Shown: positions 9,494-17,578 of the stretch, one piece after another
How positions within the stretch are numbered: the stretch's first letter is position 1
Layout: each line of letters starts with the position of its first letter
DNA from: Arenimonas sp.
Lineage (GTDB): Bacteria; Pseudomonadota; Gammaproteobacteria; Xanthomonadales; Xanthomonadaceae
Length of the DNA stretch: 64,000 bases
Reading direction: 5' to 3'
Assembly: GCF_022842045.1 (NCBI RefSeq)
Contig: NZ_JALHQI010000004.1
Coordinates: 1-64,000, forward strand
Notes under the pieces: model-generated
Told to the model about the DNA's origin: nothing
The model's input: the letters and a program-made list of their open reading frames with translations, nothing else
Database searches by the model: none
Program-made: the position numbers and the translations under genes

Positions 9494-10089
9494 TGCTGGG
9501 CACGCCGCTGATCCTGCTGCTGCGCGGCCTGGTGGGCGCGCGCTCGCATTGGGTCGGATGCCAGCCGCTCACCACCACCCGCATCTACTTCGCCAACCAC
9601 ACCAGCCACCTCGACACCCCGGTACTGTGGTCGGCGCTGCCGGGCTTCCTGCGCCGCCGGACCCGGCCCGTGGCCGCCAGGGATTACTGGGGCAAACCGG
9701 GGTTGCGAAAGTGGTTCGCCGACAGCACCTTCCGCGCCCTTCTGATCGACCGCGAGCGCGGCGATCCCGACAGCGACCCGCTGGCACCGCTCAGCGACGC
9801 GCTGAACCACGGCGATTCGCTGATCCTGTTTCCCGAAGGCACCCGCCGCGGCGATCGCCTGCCGGCGCCGTTCAAGAGTGGCCTTTACCACCTGGCGATG
9901 CGCCATCCCGAGGTGGAGCTGGTGCCGGTGTACCTGGAAAACCTCTACCGCAGCATGCCCAAGGGCGCCCATGTGCCCGTGCCGCTGACCTGCGCGGTGC
10001 GCTTCGGCGCGCCGCTCGCCCGGATGCCGGATGAAAACAAGGCCGCTTTCCTCGAGCGTGCGCGCAGCGCCGTGGTGGCCCTGGCATGA
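9493..10089 (+). CDS. PlsC-like 1-acylglycerol-3-phosphate acyltransferase family protein
   Basis: A 198-residue acyltransferase. The catalytic HxxxxD motif is in FANHTSHLDT and the acceptor-binding motif is FPEGTR. Only a short N-terminal hydrophobic segment precedes the catalytic box, so the protein is compact for the family. The start ATG overlaps the upstream TGA by one base, giving translational coupling. Its position between a CDP-alcohol phosphatidyltransferase and a CdsA-like gene implies that it makes or remodels the phosphatidic acid-type substrate of this operon. Housekeeping plsC is probably elsewhere, so I leave the symbol empty. Confidence 0.85.
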   Translation: MLGTPLILLLRGLVGARSHWVGCQPLTTTRIYFANHTSHLDTPVLWSALPGFLRRRTRPVAARDYWGKPGLRKWFADSTFRALLIDRERGDPDSDPLAPLSDALNHGDSLILFPEGTRRGDRLPAPFKSGLYHLAMRHPEVELVPVYLENLYRSMPKGAHVPVPLTCAVRFGAPLARMPDENKAAFLERARSAVVALA

Positions 10090-10114
10090 AGCCCCGCCCC
10101 TTCCGGACTAACGC

Positions 10115-11086
10115 ATGGACACGCTGACCGCCTGGTTCGACACACCGCTGCGCCAACTGTTCGGCGGCGTGCTGGCCTTGCTGGTGCTGGCCTCGTTGAT
10201 CGGCGGGGCGCTGGCCTTGCGCAGCCGGGGCAAGCCCAGCGCCACCATCACCAACCTCAACCAGCGCATCGCCGCCTGGTGGTGGATGGTGGGCGTGCTG
10301 GCGGCCTGCTTCTGGCTGGGCGCGGGCGCGACGGTGCTGCTGTTCGGCTTCGCCTCGCTGGTGGCGCTGCGCGAGTTCGTCACGCTCACGCCCACCCGCG
10401 CCGGCGACCACTGGTCGCTGGTGGCGGCGTTCTACCTGCTGCTGCCCATCCAGTACTGGCTGATCTGGACCGACTGGTACGGCCTGTTCGCGATCTTCCT
10501 GCCGGTGTACGGCATGTTGCTGCTGCCGGTGCTGGCCGCGTTCCAGGGCGATACCGAACACTTCCTGGAGCGCACGACCAAGGTGCAGTGGGGCGTGCTG
10601 ATCTGCGTGTATTTCATCAGCTACGCCCCGGCCCTGCTGCTGATCGAACTCGGCGACGCCAGCGGCCATGCCAACCTGATGCTGCTGTTCTACCTGCTGC
10701 TGGTGGTGCAGATCAGCGACGTGCTGCAGTACGTCTGCGGCAAGCTGTTCGGCCGCACCCCGCTGGCGCCGAAGGTAAGCCCCAGCAAGACCGTGGAAGG
10801 CCTTGGCGGCGGCGGCCTGCTGGCCGTGGGCGTCGGCACCGCGCTGTACTGGGCCACGCCCTTCACCCCATGGCAGGCCGCGGGCATGTCGGCGGTGATC
10901 GTGCTGGCCGGCTTCCTCGGCGGCCTGGCCCTTTCGGCGGTCAAGCGCAGCCTGGGCGCCAAGGACTGGGGCCAGATGATCGAAGGCCATGGCGGCATGC
11001 TCGACCGCCTGGATTCGGTGTGTTTCGCGGCCCCGGTGTTCTTCCACCTGTGCCGGTATTTCTTCCAGGTACCGGTGGCGGACTGA
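10115..11086 (+). CDS. CdsA-like phosphatidate cytidylyltransferase (YnbB-like)
   Basis: A 323-residue polytopic membrane enzyme that would form a CDP-diacylglycerol from CTP and phosphatidic acid. The family signature is complete near the C-terminus: [13 protein letters not shown] then [11 protein letters not shown], preceded by [13 protein letters not shown]. Eight or so hydrophobic helices are evident. It starts 25 nt after the acyltransferase and is the third gene of the operon. The housekeeping cdsA normally sits with uppS and dxr, so this is probably a paralogue specific to the operon. It ends 322 nt before ahcY. Confidence 0.88.
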   Translation: MDTLTAWFDTPLRQLFGGVLALLVLASLIGGALALRSRGKPSATITNLNQRIAAWWWMVGVLAACFWLGAGATVLLFGFASLVALREFVTLTPTRAGDHWSLVAAFYLLLPIQYWLIWTDWYGLFAIFLPVYGMLLLPVLAAFQGDTEHFLERTTKVQWGVLICVYFISYAPALLLIELGDASGHANLMLLFYLLLVVQISDVLQYVCGKLFGRTPLAPKVSPSKTVEGLGGGGLLAVGVGTALYWATPFTPWQAAGMSAVIVLAGFLGGLALSAVKRSLGAKDWGQMIEGHGGMLDRLDSVCFAAPVFFHLCRYFFQVPVAD

Positions 11087-11123
11087 CGGCACAGGCCCTT
11101 CTGCCGCCCGGCGGGCGCATGAT

Positions 11124-11141
11124 GCATCGCAATGGCGATGC
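11124..11141. other. Stem-loop downstream of the cdsA-like gene
   Basis: GCATCGC, loop AATG, GCGATGC: a perfect 7-bp hairpin 38 nt after the cdsA-like stop codon. It lacks a T-run, so it may be an RNA-stabilising or weak terminating structure. It lies upstream of the ahcY promoter candidate. Confidence 0.45.
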
Positions 11142-11183
11142 AAGGCCCCGGCCCGCATTCATCCCTCCATCGCGAACTGGCGA

Positions 11184-11189
11184 TACAAT
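11184..11189 (+). promoter_or_regulatory. Putative -10 box of ahcY
   Basis: TACAAT, the best -10 match in the 322-bp gap before ahcY. A start near 11196 would put the whole riboswitch in a leader of about 210 nt. The -35 region is poor. Confidence 0.45.
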
Positions 11190-11249
11190 GGCGCCCGGTC
11201 TGTGAAGACCCGCACCCCCGGCAGCCGCCCCGCGGCCCGCCGGACCCTC

Positions 11250-11331
11250 CGCCGAGGGGCGCTGCAAGCCCGGTCCGCCAAGCGCGGGCAAGGGATCAGG
11301 CTCGGCGTAGGCTCCGTACCAACCGCGCCCG
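11250..11331 (+). promoter_or_regulatory. S-adenosylhomocysteine (SAH) riboswitch
   Basis: The aptamer lies 78 nt before the ahcY start. Stem P1 is perfect: CGCCGAG (11250-11256) with CTCGGCG (11301-11307). Between the arms are the family's conserved core GAGGGGCGCTGCAA and the closing CAGGCTCGG. The pseudoknot is also present: GGGCGC (11257-11262) pairs with GCGCCC (11325-11330). From memory the published consensus has GAGCGC/GCGCTC-type partners here, so this would be a compensatory change. SAH riboswitches switch on ahcY when SAH accumulates. Identification rests on motif, pairing and the gene downstream. Confidence 0.9.
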
Positions 11332-11346
11332 TTAACTTGAGACGGA

Positions 11347-11371
11347 CATCGGGGCTGAAGCCCCTCCCACA
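11347..11371 (-). repeat. REP-like element (copy 1) in the ahcY leader
   Basis: On the minus strand it reads GTGGGAGGGGCTTCAGCCCC then GATG, with an internal GGGGCT/AGCCCC hairpin. It is the same element as the pair at 34148-34210, apart from paired changes in the stem. Here it sits between the riboswitch and the ahcY ribosome-binding site, flanked by GAGAC/GTCTC, so it could form part of the expression platform. Confidence 0.6.
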
Positions 11372-11408
11372 GGGGTCCCGGACGTCTCGAATACAACGGA
11401 GCTTTTCA

Positions 11409-12833
11409 ATGAACGCTGTCGTGAACCTCAAGAACGACTACAAGGTCGCCGACCTCTCCCTGGCCGACTGGGGCCGCAAGGAAATCGACATCGCCGAGCA
11501 GGAAATGCCGGGCCTGATGTCCATCCGCGAGAAGTACGCCGCCGCCAAGCCCCTCAAGGGCGTGCGCGTCACCGGCTCGCTGCACATGACCATCCAGACC
11601 GCCGTGCTGATCGAGACCCTGAAGGATCTCGGCGCCGACGTGCGCTGGGCGTCCTGCAACATCTTCTCGACCCAGGACCACGCCGCGGCGGCCATCGCCA
11701 AGTCGGGCACCCCGGTGTTCGCCTGGAAGGGCGAGACCCTGGAAGAGTACTGGGACTGCACCCTGGACGCGGTCACCTTCCCGGGCGGCAAGGGCCCGGA
11801 GCTGGTGGTCGACGACGGCGGCGACGTCACCCTGCTGATCCACAAGGGCTACGAGCTCGAGAAGGGCGACACCGCCTGGGTCAACTCGCCCTCGGGTTCG
11901 CATGAAGAGCAGGTGATCAAGGACCTGCTCAAGCGCGTCGCCAAGGAGCGCCCGGGCTTCTGGACCAACGTGGTGAAGGACTGGAAGGGCGTCTCGGAAG
12001 AGACCACCACCGGCGTGCACCGCCTCTACCAGATGCTGGAAGCCGGCAAGCTGCTGGTCCCGGCCATCAACGTCAATGACTCGGTCACCAAGTCCAAGTT
12101 CGACAACCTCTACGGCTGCCGCGAGTCGCTGGCCGACGGCCTCAAGCGCGCGATGGACGTGATGCTGGCCGGCAAGGTCGCGGTCGTCTGCGGCTACGGC
12201 GACGTCGGCAAGGGCTCGGCCCACTCGCTGCGCGCCTACGGCTGCCGCGTGGTGGTCACCGAGATCGACCCGATCAACGCCCTGCAGGCAGCGATGGAAG
12301 GCTTCGAGGTCAACACCGTCGAGAACACCCTGGGCCGCGGCGACATCTACGTCACCACCACCGGCAACAAGGACGTGCTGACGCTCGAGCACATGTCGCA
12401 GATGAAGGACCAGGCCATCGTTTGCAACATCGGCCACTTCGACAACGAGATCCAGGTCGATCGCCTGAACAACTCGGACGCGGTGCGCCTGAACATCAAG
12501 CCGCAGGTGGACAAGTACACCTTCAAGAACGGCAACGCGATCTTCCTGCTGGCCGAAGGCCGCCTGGTGAACCTGGGCTGCGCCACCGGCCACCCGTCGT
12601 TCGTGATGTCGAACTCCTTCGCCAACCAGACCCTGGCGCAGATCGACCTGTGGGCCAACAAGGACAGCTACGAGGCCAAGGTCTACATCCTGCCCAAGAA
12701 GCTGGACGAGGAAGTGGCCCGCCTGCACCTCGAGAAGATCGGCGTGAAGCTGACCACCCTGACCGACGACCAGGCCGCGTACCTGGGCGTCTCGAAGGAC
12801 GGCCCGTACAAGCCGGACCACTACCGCTACTGA
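11409..12833 (+). CDS. ahcY: Adenosylhomocysteinase
   Basis: Hydrolyses S-adenosylhomocysteine to adenosine and homocysteine, relieving product inhibition of methyltransferases. The 474-residue protein carries [17 protein letters not shown] at the substrate domain, [16 protein letters not shown], and the NAD-binding [10 protein letters not shown]. The C-terminus KPDHYRY is the typical tetramer-contact tail. The ATG at 11409 follows GGAG; the open frame extends further upstream through the riboswitch but is not coding there. Control by the SAH riboswitch is expected. metK lies upstream and metF downstream on the same strand. Confidence 0.97.
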   Translation: MNAVVNLKNDYKVADLSLADWGRKEIDIAEQEMPGLMSIREKYAAAKPLKGVRVTGSLHMTIQTAVLIETLKDLGADVRWASCNIFSTQDHAAAAIAKSGTPVFAWKGETLEEYWDCTLDAVTFPGGKGPELVVDDGGDVTLLIHKGYELEKGDTAWVNSPSGSHEEQVIKDLLKRVAKERPGFWTNVVKDWKGVSEETTTGVHRLYQMLEAGKLLVPAINVNDSVTKSKFDNLYGCRESLADGLKRAMDVMLAGKVAVVCGYGDVGKGSAHSLRAYGCRVVVTEIDPINALQAAMEGFEVNTVENTLGRGDIYVTTTGNKDVLTLEHMSQMKDQAIVCNIGHFDNEIQVDRLNNSDAVRLNIKPQVDKYTFKNGNAIFLLAEGRLVNLGCATGHPSFVMSNSFANQTLAQIDLWANKDSYEAKVYILPKKLDEEVARLHLEKIGVKLTTLTDDQAAYLGVSKDGPYKPDHYRY

Positions 12834-12856
12834 TCCATCGCTACTGCTTCACAGGA

Positions 12857-12885
12857 ACGGGCGCCCTCGGGCGCCCGTTTCTTTT
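12857..12885 (+). terminator. Rho-independent terminator of ahcY
   Basis: ACGGGCGCCC and GGGCGCCCGT pair over up to 10 bp with a tiny loop, followed by TTCTTTT. It begins 24 nt after the ahcY stop codon. A strong, canonical terminator. Confidence 0.88.
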
Positions 12886-12907
12886 GGGCTTTTGGGGAGA
12901 CCGTTGT

Positions 12908-13061
12908 TCGAACGCGGATCAGATCGGATGGCCGCGGATAAGAGCGGATAAGAAGGGAAATCCATCTTTGTCAGTTCGCAGTGATCCACTGGCGCCGAGG
13001 GGTCCACTGAATTGGCTCGATCCGCTTTTGTCCGCGGCCATCCGCTCTGATCCGCGTTCGG
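12908..13061. repeat. 41-bp imperfect inverted repeat (GCGGAT-rich)
   Basis: Arms 12908-12948 and 13021-13061 match at 37 of 41 positions when one is reverse-complemented, around a 72-nt spacer. The arms are built from short GCGGAT / GCGGATCAGA / GCCGCGGA units. The element fills the gap between ahcY and the convergent DUF3228 gene. Related GCGGAT units occur at about 40309-40335. It looks like a small non-coding mobile or repeat element; no ORF lies inside. Confidence 0.75.
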
Positions 13062-13066
13062 ACACG

Positions 13067-13621
13067 TCACCTCCAGTTCGCGTGGGACGACCAGAAGGCC
13101 ACGCTGCGGCGGTAGCCGGCTCGGTCGAGGGGAACGCCCGAGCCGCCCTCTTCGACGCCGAGGGCATTGCGCATCATGGTGATGGGCACCATCGGGATCT
13201 CGTCGGGTTCCATCGTGTACAGGCAGCCAACGATGCCCCAGTCGGCGTCCACCGGCGCGCCCTCCTTCGCCATCTGCTCGCGGCTGTAGAGGATGGGCAC
13301 GAGGTAGTTGGCGACCGGTGGCTCCAGGCCTTCGAACCAGCGCACCAGCACCGGCAGCTCCTCGCGGGTGCGGGCCTCGTAGGCGCTGCGCAGCTGGTGG
13401 CGGTTGGCGTCGGTGATGGGGATCACCGAGCACCGGGTCGAAGTCCAGTTGCGGTGCACGTGCAGCCGGCAGAAGGGCGCGTAGCCGGGGATCACCCGCG
13501 CCGGCGCCTCGGCGTTGAGCCGCTCGACGAACTGCGCGGGGGTGATGTCCTGGATGGCCGTGCGGCGGCCGTCGGCCGGGAACAGGCGGGTGCGGGCAAA
13601 CTCGGTGAGGGCGATGGTCAT
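13067..13621 (-). CDS. DUF3228 family protein
   Basis: A 184-residue soluble protein of unknown function. The segments VHRNWTSTRCSV, ELPVLVRWFEGLEPP, LYSREQM, WGIVGCLY and PMVPITMMRNALGVEEGGSG match the pattern I associate with DUF3228, with long invariant blocks suggesting an enzyme. There is no signal peptide or membrane segment. It is transcribed away from metF, and the large palindrome lies between their starts. It converges on ahcY, with the 41-bp inverted repeat directly after its stop codon. No function can be assigned. Confidence 0.75.
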   Translation of the reverse strand: MTIALTEFARTRLFPADGRRTAIQDITPAQFVERLNAEAPARVIPGYAPFCRLHVHRNWTSTRCSVIPITDANRHQLRSAYEARTREELPVLVRWFEGLEPPVANYLVPILYSREQMAKEGAPVDADWGIVGCLYTMEPDEIPMVPITMMRNALGVEEGGSGVPLDRAGYRRSVAFWSSHANWR

Positions 13622-13637
13622 CCCCGAATTCTCGCAG

Positions 13638-13700
13638 CAACCGGCGAACCAAATGAATCAAATGAACCAGGTTCATTTGATTCATTTGATTCACCGGTTG
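13638..13700. promoter_or_regulatory. 31-bp palindrome with central MetR-type box, upstream of metF
   Basis: Arms 13638-13668 and 13670-13700 are complementary at 29 of 31 positions around a single base (13669). The sequence is AT-rich against a very GC-rich background and built of AAATGAATC-like units. Its centre, TGAACCAGGTTCA (13663-13675), is a perfect match to the MetR consensus TGAA-N5-TTCA. A candidate metF -10 box, TATAGT, is at 13724-13729, placing the box about 67 nt upstream of the predicted start, where MetR sites usually act. It may alternatively be a generic intergenic repeat. Confidence 0.6.
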
Positions 13701-13754
13701 TTCCTTTCATCCGGATGGAGCGATATAGTTCGGGCATCCGACCGAGGTGCCCCG

Positions 13755-14579
13755 ATGCCCCAGCTCAGCTTCGAGTTCTACCCGCCCAAGACCGAGGAGC
13801 AGCGCCTGCAGCTCGACCGCACGGTGGGCCGCCTCAAGAAGTACGCGCCGCGGTTCGGGTCGGTGACCTTCGGCGCCGGTGGCTCCACGCTGTCCTACAC
13901 CGGCGAAACGGTGCGGCGGCTGCGCGAGCACCACGGCCTCAACGGCGTGCCGCACCTGAGCTGCGTCGGCGGCACCCGCGATGAGATCCGCCAGCTGCTC
14001 GGCGAGTACCAGGCCCTGGGCTGCGACCGCATCGTCGCGCTGCGCGGCGACCTGCCTTCGGGCATGGCCCGGCCCGGCGACCTGCACTACGCCTCCGACC
14101 TGGTGCGCTTCATCCGCAGCGAGTTCGGCAGCCATTTCCACATCGAAGTGGGCTGCTACCCCGAGACCCACCCGCAGGCCGAGGACGCCCTGGCCGACCT
14201 GCGCCGCTTCAAGGAAAAGGTGGACGCCGGCGCCGACTCCGCGATCACCCAGTACTTCTTCAACGCCGACGCCTATTTCCGCTTCGTCGACGACATCCGC
14301 AAGGCCGGCATCGACATCCCGGTGGTCCCCGGCATCATGCCGATCTCCAACTTCACCCAGCTGCGCAGGTTCTCGGAGGCCTGCGGCGCCGAGATCCCGC
14401 GCTGGATCGGCAAGCGCATGCAGGCCCACGGCGACGACGTCGAGGCGATCCGCGAGTTCGCGGCCGACGTGGTGGCCGCGATGTGCCGGCGCCTCATCGA
14501 GGGCGGCGCGCCCGAGCTGCACTTCTACACCCTGAACCTGGCCAAGCCGACCGAGGCCGTGATCACGCGCTTGGGCTGA
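13755..14579 (+). CDS. metF: Methylenetetrahydrofolate reductase
   Basis: FAD enzyme reducing 5,10-methylene-THF to 5-methyl-THF, the methyl donor for methionine synthesis. The 274-residue length is that of bacterial MetF. Signatures: SFEFYPPK at the N-terminus, FGSVTFGAGGST, VALRGDLPSG, IEVGCYPETH, ITQYFFNADAYFRF and VPGIMPISNF. ATG at 13755 gives the standard N-terminus; the longer frame would cross the palindrome and is rejected. It completes the metK-ahcY-metF neighbourhood, and probable MetR control is indicated by the upstream TGAA-N5-TTCA box. Confidence 0.95.
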   Translation: MPQLSFEFYPPKTEEQRLQLDRTVGRLKKYAPRFGSVTFGAGGSTLSYTGETVRRLREHHGLNGVPHLSCVGGTRDEIRQLLGEYQALGCDRIVALRGDLPSGMARPGDLHYASDLVRFIRSEFGSHFHIEVGCYPETHPQAEDALADLRRFKEKVDAGADSAITQYFFNADAYFRFVDDIRKAGIDIPVVPGIMPISNFTQLRRFSEACGAEIPRWIGKRMQAHGDDVEAIREFAADVVAAMCRRLIEGGAPELHFYTLNLAKPTEAVITRLG

Positions 14580-14600
14580 GCTTCGCGCTAGGCTTCGGCC

Positions 14601-15191
14601 ATGCGCCGCCTGTTGCCCGCCTTGCTGTTCGCCCTCGCCCTGCCCGCGCCTGCCGCGGCCCAGGGCGTGAAGCGCTGCACTGACGCGCAAGGCAACACCG
14701 TGTTCACCGACCGCAGCTGCGCCAGCGTGGACGCCGTGCCCAAGGGCCAGCCCGCGCCGACGCCCGGCGCCTATGCCCCCGGCTTTGCACCCCGCGGCTG
14801 CGCCCGCACCGCCGAGGCCCTGCTGCAGGGCGTACGCACGGCGCTCGAGGCCCGCGACGTGAACCGCCTCGCCAGCTTCTACCACTGGCCCGGCACGAGC
14901 AGCGCCCGCGGCGTGATGGACGCCCTCGAGGAAATCGCGAACCGGCCCCTGGTCGCGGTGGAGCTGGCCTACCCGGCCAGACCGGCGCCCTTTGAGCCGC
15001 AGCGGGAGTTCGGCCCCGACGCTGCTCCGGAGGAGGAACCGGCGCCCGCCGCAGACCCGGGCCCCGCGCCTGCCGCCCCCCGCCCGATCGCCCTGGACGT
15101 GCAGCAAATGGCCGGCGACCGCGATGCCGGCAGCCGCAGCACCCGGTTCCAGCTGCACCGAAACGTCGGCTGCTGGTGGCTGTCGCTCTGA
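14601..15191 (+). CDS. Secreted DUF4124 domain protein
   Basis: A 196-residue exported protein. The signal peptide ends near ALPAPAAA (about residue 20), followed by a short DUF4124 segment, KRCTDAQGNTVFTDRSC, with two cysteines likely disulfide-bonded. The middle (~70-115) forms a helical region around CARTAEALLQGVRTAL, and a Pro/Ala/Glu-rich linker (~130-160) precedes a short C-terminal piece. DUF4124 proteins are numerous in Xanthomonadaceae and have no assigned function. It starts 21 nt after metF and may be co-transcribed with it. Confidence 0.75.
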   Translation: MRRLLPALLFALALPAPAAAQGVKRCTDAQGNTVFTDRSCASVDAVPKGQPAPTPGAYAPGFAPRGCARTAEALLQGVRTALEARDVNRLASFYHWPGTSSARGVMDALEEIANRPLVAVELAYPARPAPFEPQREFGPDAAPEEEPAPAADPGPAPAAPRPIALDVQQMAGDRDAGSRSTRFQLHRNVGCWWLSL

Positions 15192-15244
15192 CGCGGACCC
15201 GGGCCTGAACGGATAAACTGCGCGCCTTCCCGCAGGAGTCCGCC

Positions 15245-16162
15245 ATGGCGATGCAGTACCCCGAACACATCTGGCACAACGGCCGCATCAAGCCCTGGGC
15301 CGAGGCCACCGTGCACGTCATGGCGCACGGCCTGCACTACGGCTCGTCGGTGTTCGAGGGCATCCGCAGCTATGCCACGCCGAAAGGCCAGGCGATCTTC
15401 CGCCTCACCGATCACCTCAAGCGCCTGTACGCCTCGGCCAAGATCTACGACATGGCCATGCCCTACGACGTGCCCACGCTGGCCCAGGCTTGCCGCGACG
15501 TCATTACCGCGAACCAGCTCGAGCGCGCCTACCTGCGCCCGATCGCCTACCGCGGCCTCGGCGGTTTCGGCCTGTCGGCCGACACGCCCACCGACCTCGC
15601 CATCGCGGCCTGGCACATGGGCCCGTACCTGGGCCCCGACGTGCTGGAAGCCGGCATCGACGCCTGCGTCTCGAGCTGGCAGCGCTTCGCGCCCAACACC
15701 ATCCCCGCGGGTGCGAAGGCCGGCGGCAACTACCTCAGCGGCCAGCTGGTCGCGCGCGAGGCGCGCCGCCTCGGCTTCGGCGAGGGCATTGCGCTCGCCT
15801 CCACCGGCCTGCTCAGCGAAGGCGCCGGCGAGAACCTGTTCCTGGTGATGGACGGCGCCCTGCACACCACGCCGGTCAGCGCCGCCCTGCTCAATGGCAT
15901 CACCCGCAACACCATCATCACCCTGGCCAAGGCCCGCGGCATCGAGGTCATCGAGCGCGACATCCCGCGCGAATACCTCTACCTGTGCGACGAGCTATTC
16001 ATGTGCGGCACTGCCGCCGAGATCACCCCGATCCGCTCGGTGGACGGCCGCCAGGTCGGCACCGGCAAGCCGGGGCCGGTGACGCGCCGCGTGCAGGACC
16101 TGTATTTCGGGCTGTTCGATGGCCGCACGGCGGATGATCACGGTTGGCTGGAGTACGTTTGA
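15245..16162 (+). CDS. ilvE: Branched-chain-amino-acid aminotransferase
   Basis: PLP-dependent class IV aminotransferase carrying out the last step of valine, leucine and isoleucine synthesis. The 305 residues include HGLHYGSSVFEGIRSY, the PLP lysine K158 in PAGAKAGGNY, EGAGENLF and the final FMCGTAAEITPI. AGGAG stands before the ATG, and a -10-like TAAACT lies at 15214-15219. It converges on the sensor kinase gene, with a 30-bp inverted repeat between the two stop codons. Confidence 0.95.
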   Translation: MAMQYPEHIWHNGRIKPWAEATVHVMAHGLHYGSSVFEGIRSYATPKGQAIFRLTDHLKRLYASAKIYDMAMPYDVPTLAQACRDVITANQLERAYLRPIAYRGLGGFGLSADTPTDLAIAAWHMGPYLGPDVLEAGIDACVSSWQRFAPNTIPAGAKAGGNYLSGQLVAREARRLGFGEGIALASTGLLSEGAGENLFLVMDGALHTTPVSAALLNGITRNTIITLAKARGIEVIERDIPREYLYLCDELFMCGTAAEITPIRSVDGRQVGTGKPGPVTRRVQDLYFGLFDGRTADDHGWLEYV

Positions 16163-16197
16163 TTGCAGATTGGAATACGACCAAGAGCTAGGAGAGA

Positions 16198-16271
16198 GGA
16201 ACTAGTGAAGAGGAACTAGGAACCAGTGACAAGCCGCCCGTACTAGTTCCTAGTTCCTCTTCATTAGTTCC
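16198..16271. repeat. 30-bp inverted repeat between convergent genes
   Basis: Arms 16198-16227 and 16242-16271 match at 28 of 30 positions around a 14-nt loop. They are built from GGAACTAG units and are far more AT-rich than the surroundings. Both strands carry no long T-run, but such a stable stem between convergent stop codons probably ends or protects both transcripts. It resembles the metF palindrome in style but not in sequence. Confidence 0.75.
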
Positions 16272-16296
16272 TTTCTACTGCTTCCCGGCTCCGAGC

Positions 16297-17574
16297 TCAG
16301 CCTGCCACAAACCTCAACACCGCCACCGCGCCCTGCTCCGGCCGCGGGGCAATCGACACCTGCCAGTCGTAGAGTTCGCACAGGCGGCGGACGATGGAGA
16401 GGCCGATGCCGCCGCCCACCGTGCCGCCGGCGCCGGAGCCGCGGTAGCCGCGTTCGAACAGGCGCGCGGCGTCCTCCTCGCTCAGGCCCGGGCCGGTGTC
16501 CTCGATGCGCACCTGGTCGGCCTCGACGATGATGCGCACCTCGCCTTCGTTGGTGTACTTGCAGGCGTTGCCGATCAGGTTGCCCAGCGCCACCGACAGC
16601 ACCGCCTCGGGCGCCTCCACCGCCGCCCACGGGTCGCCCTCCACCACCACGTCCACCGGCTTGCCGCCCAGCTGCGTGCGGCTGGCCTCGGCCAGCTGTT
16701 CGCAGAGCCTGAGCAGCAGGGTGTGGCCGACGCCGCGCTCGTTGCGCGAGAGCAGCAGCAGCGCCGTGGTGAGGTCGGTGCTCTGCACCGCCGCGCGCTC
16801 GATCCGCTGCAGGCGCTGGCGGGTCTTCTCGGGCAGGTCGGGGTTGGCCAGCAGCAGCTCGGTGGCGCCGCGGATCACCGCCAGCGGCGTGCGCAGCTCG
16901 TGGCTGACGTCGGAGTTGAACTCGCGGTCGCGCTTGACCAGCGAGGTCATCTGCTCGGCGTAGTCGTCCAGCACCGCCGCCAGCTGCCCGACCTCGTCGT
17001 TGGCGAAGTGCGGCGCCAGCTTGTCGGGCCGCTCGCTGCCGGCCATGCCGCGCATGCGCCGCGCCAGTTCGGTCAGCGGACTGATCACGCGCGAGGAAGA
17101 CCAGAAGCCAATCACCAGCGACAGCAGCGAGAACAGGAACACCACGCCCACCAGCGCGTAGGACAGCTGCTGCTGGCTGGCCCGCTCCTGGGCGATGTCG
17201 TAGCGCAGGAAGAACCAGTACTCGGCCTCCTTCTTCACCGCCAGCTTGTAGGTTCGCGCGCGGCCGTTCGCGTCGCGGTCGGTGATCTCGTGCACGCCAT
17301 CGGGCAGGTCGCGCCAGTTGAAGGGCACGTTGCCGAAACGTCGGGCGCTGAACACGCTGCCGCTGATCTTCTCGAACGGGATGCCGCCGCTGCCCTCGGG
17401 GTCGTACTGCTCGGCGAAATCCTGCACGTTCTGGAACAGCGCCTCGCCGATCAGCTGGTCCTCGAGCCGTTCGCGCAGCAGCACCGTGGCCGCGGCAAAC
17501 AGCGCCGTCAGCCCGAAGCCGAACAGGAAGAAGGACAGGATGATCCGGCTGCGAAGCCTACGCCGGTAGCGCAT
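16297..17574 (-). CDS. Membrane sensor histidine kinase
   Basis: A 425-residue transmembrane kinase. TM1 spans ~10-32, a periplasmic sensor ~33-145 follows, then TM2 ~148-170 and HAMP ~172-225. The HisKA H-box is DVSHELRTPL with phospho-accepting H225. The HATPase domain has an N-box (NLIGNACKY), EDTGPGL and GGGIGLSIV. It lies 4 nt after the OmpR-type regulator and forms one operon with it. The sensor region has no named domain, so the signal is unknown. Plant-pathogen relatives have many such pairs, and I cannot identify which one this is. Confidence 0.9.
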   Translation of the reverse strand: MRYRRRLRSRIILSFFLFGFGLTALFAAATVLLRERLEDQLIGEALFQNVQDFAEQYDPEGSGGIPFEKISGSVFSARRFGNVPFNWRDLPDGVHEITDRDANGRARTYKLAVKKEAEYWFFLRYDIAQERASQQQLSYALVGVVFLFSLLSLVIGFWSSSRVISPLTELARRMRGMAGSERPDKLAPHFANDEVGQLAAVLDDYAEQMTSLVKRDREFNSDVSHELRTPLAVIRGATELLLANPDLPEKTRQRLQRIERAAVQSTDLTTALLLLSRNERGVGHTLLLRLCEQLAEASRTQLGGKPVDVVVEGDPWAAVEAPEAVLSVALGNLIGNACKYTNEGEVRIIVEADQVRIEDTGPGLSEEDAARLFERGYRGSGAGGTVGGGIGLSIVRRLCELYDWQVSIAPRPEQGAVAVLRFVAG

Positions 17575-17578
17575 GCGG

